DNA of 6,172 nt from Bacteroidales bacterium. GTDB taxonomy: Bacteria; Bacteroidota; Bacteroidia; Bacteroidales; WCHB1-69. Below, piece after piece: positions 1-5,739 of the stretch. The DNA lies in contig DUOL01000161.1 of the NCBI GenBank assembly GCA_012838875.1, forward strand, positions 1 to 6,172. The letters are read 5' to 3'. The stretch's first letter is position 1. The number at the start of each line of letters is the position of its first letter. Below the pieces are notes generated by a model. The model was given only the letters and a program-made list of their open reading frames with translations. It was not told the DNA's origin and ran no database searches. Made by a program: the position numbers and the translations under genes.

Positions 1-1
1 A

Positions 2-556
2 TGGCACGACAGCGAAGTAACAAAAGATAAAGCAACGGTTACTATTTCCCAGCAAGGAAAAGGTATTGCGTGGGGCGGAATGTATTGGAAGTATTTAGAA
101 CAGATAGACAAAATAACTCCTTCACTTAACACTCCTTTGACAGTCAAGAAGAATTTGTATAGAGTGGAGTTGAGCGACAGGGGTGAAATTCTTGTTCCTA
201 TTACGGAAGAAAATCCGATTAAATTGGGCGATAGAGTTCGCGTTCGCATTCAATTACAGTCGGACAGAGATATGGAATTTGTACATTTGAAAGATTTACG
301 TGCAGCTGCCTTTGAACCTGTAAATATAGTTTCAACGTATAGATATCAAGACGGACTTTTTTACTACGAAACGCCCGGCGATGTAGCGGTTAATTTCTTT
401 TTTGATTATTTGCCAAAAGGAAAATATGTGTTTGAGTATACGTTAATTGCATCGCAAACAGGCACTTTTATTAATGGAGTTGCTTCGGTTCAATGTTTGT
501 ATGCTCCTGAATTTTCATCGCACAGTCAAGGAGATAAAGTTACTATCAAAAAGTAG
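2..556 (+). CDS. Alpha-2-macroglobulin family protein, C-terminal end (5' partial)
   Basis: The reading frame is open from base 2 to the TAG at 554-556 and gives 184 residues. The ATG at 80 is internal: the upstream codons continue in frame and include the family-like run GKGIAWGGMYW, so the gene begins outside the window. The fragment resembles the C-terminal domain of large Bacteroidota alpha-2-macroglobulin-like proteins. Features seen are WGGMYWKYLEQIDKI, then a beta-rich stretch with GDRVRVRIQL and DRDMEFVHLKDLRAAAFEP, then FFFDYLPKGKYVFEY and YAPEFSSHSQG near the end. Family members are usually well over 1,500 residues, exported and lipid-anchored or periplasmic; they are thought to trap attacking proteases. 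The signal peptide, bait region and any thioester motif (CxEQ) lie upstream, so it cannot be said whether this is a thioester-type protein. Family assignment is from recalled sequence similarity; function is inferred from the family. Confidence 0.85.
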   Translation, partial: WHDSEVTKDKATVTISQQGKGIAWGGMYWKYLEQIDKITPSLNTPLTVKKNLYRVELSDRGEILVPITEENPIKLGDRVRVRIQLQSDRDMEFVHLKDLRAAAFEPVNIVSTYRYQDGLFYYETPGDVAVNFFFDYLPKGKYVFEYTLIASQTGTFINGVASVQCLYAPEFSSHSQGDKVTIKK

Positions 557-561
557 ATATT

Positions 562-602
562 GTAATTTACTCTTTTTCTGCTCCGTAGTAATTTACCCTC
601 TT
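562..602. repeat. Imperfect 15-bp direct repeat, 26-bp period
   Basis: The nine bases GTAATTTAC occur at 562-570 and again at 588-596. The similarity continues to 576 and 602 with 13 of 15 positions identical and both mismatches T/C transitions. The core is itself nearly palindromic (GTAA-T-TTAC). It lies just after the macroglobulin stop codon. It could be a regulator site, a small duplication or chance in AT-rich DNA; no function is assigned. Confidence 0.35.
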
Positions 603-656
603 CGCTTTTAACGTTTTTTATAACACGGAAATAAAATTAACACTTTTTAATAATTT

Positions 657-710
657 ATGGAAGTCAAAACGGGTTTTCAGCCCTTATCTTTGAAGAAAAC
701 TCGAAGATGA
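657..710 (+). CDS. Possible 17-residue upstream ORF overlapping the comEC start
   Basis: ATG at 657 opens a frame that reads MEVKTGFQPLSLKKTRR and stops with TGA at 708-710. The stop overlaps the comEC start as ATGA (707-710), the arrangement typical of translational coupling. A stop codon at 651-653 in the same frame fixes the 5' limit. There is no recognisable ribosome binding site, no domain and no attenuator-like run of a single amino acid. It is as likely to be chance as a real leader peptide. It would only be transcribed from a promoter upstream of 657, not from the candidate box at 685. Confidence 0.2.
   Translation: MEVKTGFQPLSLKKTRR
685..692 (+). promoter_or_regulatory. Weak candidate -7 box upstream of comEC
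   Basis: TATCTTTG matches the Bacteroidota -7 consensus TAnnTTTG exactly and ends 14 bases before the comEC ATG. No TTTG-like -33 element is visible at the expected distance of about 19-21 bp upstream. Such 8-base matches are common in AT-rich DNA. If used, the mRNA would have a leader of only some 5-10 bases and would exclude the short ORF at 657. Confidence 0.3.
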
Positions 711-2788
711 CTTACCATAACTACCCAATACTCAAAGTGTTAATTCCATACCTTTTAGGCATTTTTTTAGCTTATTTCGGTGATTTTTTACAATTAAAAA
801 ACTATTTATCATTAATTACGATTCTTGTTTTTTTACTTTTTTCGTACTATTTAAGTAAAAAAAAGAGTATAAAAGCGCACTATTTTGCCGGCGGCTTATT
901 GCAAATTGCAACCCTCTGTGTCGGTTTTTTTATTACAAATTCTCAATTTGCGTCTCCGTTTTCTCAAGAGGAGTTAAACCTAATATTGGAAAATAAACTG
1001 TGGACGGCTCGGCTGTTGGACGAACCGATTGAAAAGAAGAAAAGCGTAAAAATTACCGTGAGCTTTGAAGGAGATGTGAAGCAAAATAGAGTGAAACAGA
1101 AAGCCGTTCTTTATATTCAAAAAGATAGCAACGCACTGCAACTTGCCTACGGAGATATGATTCTCATTTATACCTCTTTGTCCTTGGTTGAGAAAAACAA
1201 GAATCCCGAAGCGTTCAATCAGCAACTTTTTTTAAGACGCAAAGGAGTCTATTTTACGGGTTATGTCCCTTCTGTTGCTTGGCACGCTCTCGGTAGTCGC
1301 TCGGTCAATCCGATAAAGAAAGGCTCTCAATATTTACAAAATATATTTTCCTCCCAATTCGCTGATTGTGGCATAGAGGGGAAAGAGTATGATATTATTA
1401 CGGCTATACTTTTGGGGGCTGATGAAACGATGGATTCGGAGCTAAAATCGCAATATGCGTCTGCGGGCGTTAGTCATATTCTCTCCGTTTCAGGAATGCA
1501 CGTTGGGCTGATGTTTATGCTGGTAAACTTCCTTCTCAAACCGCTTGACATTTCACGAAAAACGAAGTGGGTGAAAATTGTTATTATTATCATTTTTGTT
1601 TGGTTTTACGCGGCTGTTACAGGTTTGTCACCTTCGGTACAAAGAGCCGCAGTGATGTTTTCCTTTGCTTCGGTAGGAACGATTTTAAAAAGAAATACAA
1701 ATATTTATCATAGCCTCTTCGCCTCTCTTTTTATTCTTTTATTGATAAAACCGATGTTGCTATTTGAAATCGGTTTTCAATTGAGCTATTTAGCTGTTTT
1801 TGGCATTGTCCTTTTTCAAAAGAAAATTTGTAATATTTTTAAAATTAAAAATAAAATCGGACTCTACTTTTGGGAACTCGCTTCGGTTTCCATAGCCGCA
1901 CAAATTGCAACTTTCCCGATATCTATCTACTATTTCGGTCAATTTCCGAACTATTTCTTAATCTCTAACCTATCAATCATTTTTTTATCCTTCGTTATTA
2001 TGATTACGGGGATTATTACGCTCGTGGTTTCCTTTTTCCCATTCATCGTTAAATGGATTTCTCTTATTTTGATTTATGAAATTAAAACTATGAACTTTAT
2101 TGTCATGACCGTAGAGCAACTGCCCGGTGCCGTTACTGATGGGATTTATTATTCCTTCTTCCAAACAGTTATGTTATATCTTTTCATACTTTTTTTATAC
2201 CTTTTTTTTCAAAAAAGACGAGGTCTACACCTCATATTAGGATTAACCGTTTTCTTCTTCTTCGCTGCCGATTTTTCCGTCCGCCAATTTGTGAATCAAC
2301 AACGAAATGAAATTACTCTCTATTCGACTCCCAAGGTGCTTGCTATGAATTTTAATGACGGAGGACGTGCTTATCTATTGTCCGACTCTATTAAAAATAA
2401 AAACGCTATGCAATACAATTTTTCAATTAAAAATCACGAGCGAAAAAATAAAATAAAGAGTCAAATAATAGGATTAGATACCGCTTTTGTTAAGAATCGT
2501 CATTTAATGAAACATAATAATTTTATCTTTTTCTCGGATAGGAAAGTTTATATTTTATCACGACAACAAAAATTACACCCAACCGGTAGTCCTATGAAAT
2601 TAGATTATTTAATCATTCACGATAATCCAAAAATATCACCGGAAATAGTTTTTAAAGTATTTGATACTCATTTAGTTATAATAGACGAAACCAACTCTTT
2701 CTATTCTGAAAAAAAGTGGAAGAACTATTGTCAACAGGCGAAAATTGATTATTATTCAATTTCAGAAAAAGGGAGTTTGTCGTTGTGA
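707..2788 (+). CDS. comEC: ComEC/Rec2 family competence protein (DNA-uptake channel)
   Basis: Inner-membrane protein of 693 residues that by family role moves single-stranded DNA into the cytoplasm during transformation. Three predicted N-terminal helices (about 9-27, 34-50, 60-79) precede a soluble OB-like segment (about 95-190) that includes NPEAFNQQLFLRRKGVYF at 166-183. The competence domain, with several more helices, runs from about 225 to 525. Its hallmarks are HILSVSGMHVG at 257-267 and VTGLSPSVQRAAVM at 304-317. The tail from 526 is soluble and ends in a segment (YLIIHDNPKIS...) resembling the remnant of a metallo-beta-lactamase fold, but no HxHxDH metal motif is seen. This is shorter than Bacillus-type ComEC of roughly 770 residues and, as far as I recall, usual in Bacteroidota. 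ATG 707 is the first in-frame ATG and begins at a family-typical PILKVLIPYLLGI. The stop is 19 bp from the convergent acyl-CoA synthetase stop. Whether this organism is transformable is unknown. Confidence 0.93.
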   Translation: MTYHNYPILKVLIPYLLGIFLAYFGDFLQLKNYLSLITILVFLLFSYYLSKKKSIKAHYFAGGLLQIATLCVGFFITNSQFASPFSQEELNLILENKLWTARLLDEPIEKKKSVKITVSFEGDVKQNRVKQKAVLYIQKDSNALQLAYGDMILIYTSLSLVEKNKNPEAFNQQLFLRRKGVYFTGYVPSVAWHALGSRSVNPIKKGSQYLQNIFSSQFADCGIEGKEYDIITAILLGADETMDSELKSQYASAGVSHILSVSGMHVGLMFMLVNFLLKPLDISRKTKWVKIVIIIIFVWFYAAVTGLSPSVQRAAVMFSFASVGTILKRNTNIYHSLFASLFILLLIKPMLLFEIGFQLSYLAVFGIVLFQKKICNIFKIKNKIGLYFWELASVSIAAQIATFPISIYYFGQFPNYFLISNLSIIFLSFVIMITGIITLVVSFFPFIVKWISLILIYEIKTMNFIVMTVEQLPGAVTDGIYYSFFQTVMLYLFILFLYLFFQKRRGLHLILGLTVFFFFAADFSVRQFVNQQRNEITLYSTPKVLAMNFNDGGRAYLLSDSIKNKNAMQYNFSIKNHERKNKIKSQIIGLDTAFVKNRHLMKHNNFIFFSDRKVYILSRQQKLHPTGSPMKLDYLIIHDNPKISPEIVFKVFDTHLVIIDETNSFYSEKKWKNYCQQAKIDYYSISEKGSLSL
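2190..2216 (+). repeat. Homopolymer cluster T7 ... T8-C-A6 inside comEC
   Basis: T7 lies at 2190-2196, T8 at 2202-2209 and A6 at 2211-2216, so the last two form an inverted repeat around a single C. They encode LFLYLFFQKR (about residues 495-504), within the next-to-last predicted membrane helix and the basic residues after it. Loss of one T from the T8 run gives a stop at 2238-2240 and a protein of about 510 residues. Gain of one T gives a stop at 2308-2310. The runs are seen directly; any role in switching is inference. Confidence 0.5.
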
Positions 2789-2807
2789 AAAGAGATTAGG
2801 TCTTAAT

Positions 2808-4574
2808 TTATGAAAATAGTTTCTCAATTTCATCTTTATATCTCGCACATACCAATCTTCTCTTAACTTTCAGTGTCGGTGTGAGAATATCGGTCAGTTG
2901 CGACCATTCGTCCGGAATTAATACAAATTTTTTCACCTGTTCCGTGTCTCCAAAAAACTGATTGTATTTTGCCGTTTCGCGGGCGAAACGCTTAAGGACG
3001 GTTTCATTTTTAACTATCTCTTCCGGTGTAGTATATTCAACATCATGACGTTCGCACCAACCTTTTAAGAATACAAAATCGGGAGAGATTAAGGCAGCGG
3101 CGAACTTTTGATTTTCTCCCACAACAACGATATTTTCAATAAATGGAGATTCCGAAAACTTTTCTTCAATAACTTGCGGGTTAATATATTTTCCAAACGA
3201 AGTTTTAAATAAACTTTTCATTCTTCCTGTTAAAATAAGCTGTCCCTTTTCATTAAATCTACCTAAGTCGCCGGTATGAAACCAACCGTCTTCATCAATC
3301 ACTTCTTTTGTTAACTCTTCATCTTTATAGTACCCAAGCATAACGTTATGACCACGACAGATTACTTCTCCTTCATCGGAAATTCGTACTTCAATCCCCG
3401 GCAGTGGCAAGCCTACGGTCCCTGCTTCACGACCATATTTTTCGCGAGAACTTACGGCAATGACCGGTGAAGTTTCCGTTAAGCCGTAACCTTCGTAGAC
3501 AGGCATCCCGATAGCAGAGAAGAATGAGGCTAAACGCGGCTGAATACTTGCCGCTCCCGAAACAATAATATCAAAATTTCCTCCGATATTTTTACGTATC
3601 TTGCTGTAAACAAGATTGTCGGCAATCTTATGCTTTTGATTATACCACCAAGTTCGCTCGTCATCTTGAATAACATACCGTTGAGCTAATTTAACTGCCC
3701 ATAAAAATATTTTTTTCCGTAAAAAAGGCATATTTTTACTCGAAGTATATATCTTATCATATATCTTCTCTAACATCCTTGGAACAGTTGACATCATAGT
3801 CGGACAAACTTCTTTCATGTTTTCGGCTATTGTTCCAATATTTTGAGCGTAATAAACCGACATGCCGAGATATTGATAGAGAAAAACTAACATACGCTCG
3901 TATGCGTGGCATAATGGCAAAAAACTTAACGCCCTCTTAGACCATTTTGCCGGCGTTTGTTTCAAATTCATAATTTGGTTAATAATATTGCTATGAGAGA
4001 GCATTGCCCCTTTCGGAGTTCCCGTTGTTCCGGAAGTATACATAATCGTACTACAATCGTGAGTCTCTATTGCTTGTTTTCGTTTTTCTAACTCTTCAGG
4101 ATTGGGATTCTCTTCTCCTAATTGATATAATTGCTCTAAATAGGGAAATTGCTTTCTGTCAATGAAAGTATAAACCATCTTTAGCGAAGGAACCTTAGGT
4201 AAAATATTATTAATCTTGGTCATCACCTCGTGCCCCTCAACAATAGCTAATTTTGCTTCGCAATGATTAAGAATAAATTCATAATCATTTTCACTAATTG
4301 TGGGATAAATGGGAACGACAATCGCACCAACTTGCATGATTGCCATGTCAAGAATATTCCATTCCGGACGATTGGTTGAAATGATGGCAATTTTATCCTT
4401 TGGCTGTATACCTAATTTGATTAATGCATAACTAACTTTATCGGTCAAGCTTCGGTACTCTTGAATAGAATATTTTCTCCATTCGCCATTTTGCTTACCG
4501 GCTATGGTTACATCTTGATCGGGGTAGGTCTCTTCAATATAAGGAAGAATATCAAACAAACGTAAAATTTCCAT
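2808..4574 (-). CDS. Long-chain fatty-acid--CoA ligase (AMP-binding, FAA1/FadD15-like)
   Basis: Cytoplasmic or membrane-associated enzyme of 588 residues, full length for bacterial long-chain acyl-CoA synthetases. By family it activates a fatty acid with ATP and CoA to acyl-CoA, AMP and pyrophosphate, for beta-oxidation or lipid synthesis. All adenylate-forming motifs are present. The phosphate loop YTSGTTGTPKG is at 179-189. LPLCHAYER at 219-227 is typical of the long-chain group. The adenine and magnesium motif GYGLTETSP is at 362-370, the ribose-binding HTGDLG at 433-438 with D436, and the hinge GRMKSLFKTSFGKYINP starts at G450. LTPTLKVKRR near the end carries the likely catalytic lysine K569. 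The start gives the family-typical N-terminus; no signal peptide or membrane helix is seen. The gene is convergent with comEC and divergent from the LytTR gene, so it is probably transcribed alone. Chain-length specificity cannot be read from the sequence. Confidence 0.93.
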   Translation of the reverse strand: MEILRLFDILPYIEETYPDQDVTIAGKQNGEWRKYSIQEYRSLTDKVSYALIKLGIQPKDKIAIISTNRPEWNILDMAIMQVGAIVVPIYPTISENDYEFILNHCEAKLAIVEGHEVMTKINNILPKVPSLKMVYTFIDRKQFPYLEQLYQLGEENPNPEELEKRKQAIETHDCSTIMYTSGTTGTPKGAMLSHSNIINQIMNLKQTPAKWSKRALSFLPLCHAYERMLVFLYQYLGMSVYYAQNIGTIAENMKEVCPTMMSTVPRMLEKIYDKIYTSSKNMPFLRKKIFLWAVKLAQRYVIQDDERTWWYNQKHKIADNLVYSKIRKNIGGNFDIIVSGAASIQPRLASFFSAIGMPVYEGYGLTETSPVIAVSSREKYGREAGTVGLPLPGIEVRISDEGEVICRGHNVMLGYYKDEELTKEVIDEDGWFHTGDLGRFNEKGQLILTGRMKSLFKTSFGKYINPQVIEEKFSESPFIENIVVVGENQKFAAALISPDFVFLKGWCERHDVEYTTPEEIVKNETVLKRFARETAKYNQFFGDTEQVKKFVLIPDEWSQLTDILTPTLKVKRRLVCARYKDEIEKLFS

Positions 4575-4677
4575 TATTGCAATTTTTATCTATAACTAAA
4601 TAATTAACAAATACTACATATATATTTTTAAATAAATATACAAAAAAACAATTTTTACAGTTGAGTTTTATTTTTTA

Positions 4678-4741
4678 GGGATAATTTTAATATGAAATGG
4701 GTAAGTTTGAACAGAGGGGGACGAAAAACCGTATATAGGGG
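4678..4741 (+). promoter_or_regulatory. Four G-runs at about two-turn spacing upstream of the LytTR gene
   Basis: Within very AT-rich sequence, G-runs of 3, 3, 5 and 4 bases end at 4680, 4701, 4720 and 4741, so successive ends are 21, 19 and 21 bases apart. LytTR-domain regulators such as AgrA are known to bind pairs of direct repeats about 21-22 bp apart, two turns of the helix. The next gene encodes a LytTR protein, so an autoregulatory operator is a reasonable guess. The bases flanking the runs are only loosely similar, and three of the runs also fall in a possible micro-ORF, so the call is tentative. Confidence 0.3.
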
Positions 4742-4760
4742 TAGAAAAAAGTTATTTTAA
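4692..4760 (+). CDS. Possible 22-residue basic micro-ORF upstream of the LytTR gene
   Basis: ATG at 4692 opens a 22-codon frame ending in TAA at 4758-4760. The product is strongly basic and glycine-containing, with the core NRGGRKTVYRGRKKLF and eight lysine or arginine residues. No ribosome binding site or family resemblance is visible. It lies upstream of the -7 box at 4791, so it would need its own promoter. It could be a micropeptide, a remnant of a larger gene or chance; I do not recognise it. Confidence 0.15.
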   Translation: MKWVSLNRGGRKTVYRGRKKLF

Positions 4761-4790
4761 ATAGAAAAAGTGTAAGTGAATAATTTTTTG

Positions 4791-4798
4791 TATTTTTG
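4791..4798 (+). promoter_or_regulatory. Bacteroidota-type -7 box for the LytTR gene
   Basis: TATTTTTG, followed by CA, matches the consensus TAnnTTTG and extends to the common TTTGCA form. It ends 19 bases before the ATG at 4818, giving an expected leader of roughly 10-15 bases with no Shine-Dalgarno sequence. The -33 region around 4768-4774 (AAGTGTA) has no clear TTG, so the promoter may be weak or need an activator. Confidence 0.6.
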
Positions 4799-4817
4799 CA
4801 ACTGACATTTTTTAAAA

Positions 4818-5684
4818 ATGAAAAAGATAATTCCTAATTATTTAGTGAAGAAAAGTAATGTCATCAAAATGTTACTGTTCGTTACTGTTTTCTCTCTCCT
4901 TTTTATTAATATATATACCCCATTCAAGTATGTTGAATGGTTTAAAACAAATAGTAAAGCCGAACAGTTTTTATTTTCTACAGTTACCGTTATTGGTGGA
5001 GCTCTAATTCTGTCCCTGAGTCGTTTATTACTCTGTTTTGTTCATAAAAGGCATAAACTTTCTATCTTTAAATATATTATTTGGATAGGCGCTGAAATGC
5101 TCGTTATTGCCTTAGCATATACTGTCTTTAATAAGCTCTTTTTTAATGACTTACGTGATTTCTCCGCAATTCTCTCTCGCGCCGCTCTATTTGTCCCACT
5201 TATTCTATTTATCCCGTATCTGGTTGTGCATTTATATTTTGAGCTGAAAGATCAAGATGTAATCATACGTAAACTTTTAGCAGGTAGAAGTTTAAAACAA
5301 AATATGGATAATGAACAATTGGAAGATGCTAAAGATATCGTCCATTTTAAAGATGAAAAAGGAACGCTGCGGCTTCTGGTAAAACAAAGTAATCTATATT
5401 ACATTGAATCTGCCGATAATTACGTAAATATATATTACAGCAATAAAAATAAGATAACTCGCTTTATGCTTAGAAATTCGCTGAAAAATATTGAAGAAGC
5501 TGTTAGTGAATACGCATTAATTCGATGTCACCGTTCCTATATTGTTAATATTGATAAAGTTAAAGTGTTACGTCGCGAAAAAGACGGGCTCTTTATTGAC
5601 TTGGGAGTCGAAGAGATTAACGATATTCCTGTTTCTAAAACTTATGCCGACAAAATTATGGAACTTTTCCAAACAGCGGATTAA
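4818..5684 (+). CDS. Membrane-anchored LytTR-domain transcriptional regulator
   Basis: Protein of 288 residues with an N-terminal membrane part and a C-terminal DNA-binding domain. Four hydrophobic segments are visible at about 15-33, 51-75, 82-105 and 122-141. A charged linker (about 142-180) follows, then a LytTR domain at about 183-286. Typical LytTR features are YIESADNYVNIY from 195, R219 in FMLRNSLKNIEE, LIRCHRSYIVN at 234-244 and IPVSKTYADKI near the end. No receiver domain, histidine kinase domain or phosphoacceptor aspartate context is seen, so it does not look like a standard two-component response regulator. The likely role is transcription control in response to a membrane or envelope signal; signal and targets are unknown. 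The ATG at 4818 is well placed relative to the -7 box. A lipid-kinase gene follows after 55 bp on the same strand, and a divergent acyl-CoA synthetase gene lies upstream. Confidence 0.88.
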   Translation: MKKIIPNYLVKKSNVIKMLLFVTVFSLLFINIYTPFKYVEWFKTNSKAEQFLFSTVTVIGGALILSLSRLLLCFVHKRHKLSIFKYIIWIGAEMLVIALAYTVFNKLFFNDLRDFSAILSRAALFVPLILFIPYLVVHLYFELKDQDVIIRKLLAGRSLKQNMDNEQLEDAKDIVHFKDEKGTLRLLVKQSNLYYIESADNYVNIYYSNKNKITRFMLRNSLKNIEEAVSEYALIRCHRSYIVNIDKVKVLRREKDGLFIDLGVEEINDIPVSKTYADKIMELFQTAD

Positions 5685-5739
5685 GCTGAAGTTCTAAAAA
5701 AATAAGAAATTTTACTACTCTTATTCTTTATGTAAAGTA

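Larger units (their letters stand above)
557..706. other. Intergenic spacer between the macroglobulin gene and comEC
   Basis: This is 150 bp of AT-rich sequence between two genes on the same strand. No GC-rich hairpin followed by a T-run is visible, so no intrinsic terminator is called for the upstream gene. It holds an imperfect direct repeat (562-576 and 588-602), a possible -7 box (685-692) and a short ORF (657-710) that overlaps the comEC start. The gap length makes tight co-transcription of the two genes uncertain. Confidence 0.6.
4575..4817. other. Divergent intergenic region between the acyl-CoA synthetase and LytTR genes
   Basis: These 243 bp must hold the promoters of both divergent genes. 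The plus-strand side has a good -7 box (4791-4798) and a row of G-runs (4678-4741). For the minus-strand gene no exact TAnnTTTG box is visible; the nearest is a TTTG (CAAA at 4608-4611 on the plus strand) about 34 bases upstream of its ATG, preceded by only a partial match. An AT-only inverted repeat pairs TATATTT (4621-4627) with AAATATA (4634-4640) around a 6-base loop, which is easily chance here. A basic 22-codon ORF lies at 4692-4760. Confidence 0.6.

Noticed and set aside
80..556. Reading the first gene as a complete 158-residue protein starting at 80
   Set aside because: The same frame is open to the window edge and the residues before 80 (GKGIAWGG) continue the family pattern, so the ATG at 80 is an internal methionine.
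666..677. AAAACGGGTTTT as a hairpin or operator upstream of comEC
   Set aside because: A 4-bp A/T stem with a 4-base loop is not stable, and no second copy is present.
980..1225. An 81-codon open frame on the minus strand inside comEC
   Set aside because: It lies entirely within the OB-like coding region of a well-supported gene, has no recognisable motif and no promoter; it is an antisense shadow.
2789..2807. A bidirectional terminator between comEC and the acyl-CoA synthetase gene
   Set aside because: The 19-bp gap contains no convincing inverted repeat; convergent ends alone do not support a call.
4678..4741. G-quadruplex formed by the four G-runs
   Set aside because: The intervening stretches are about 14-18 bases, too long for a typical stable intramolecular quadruplex; helical phasing is the more interesting property.
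5701..5725. Inverted repeat AATAAG/CTTATT with a 13-base loop after the LytTR gene, as a terminator
   Set aside because: The stem is 6 bp with a single G-C pair and the loop is long, with no proper T-run after it; too weak to call in AT-rich DNA.
5726..5737. Palindrome CTTTA-TG-TAAAG just before the lipid-kinase start, as an operator or hairpin
   Set aside because: The arms are only 5 bp and nearly all A/T, and such palindromes are expected by chance here.
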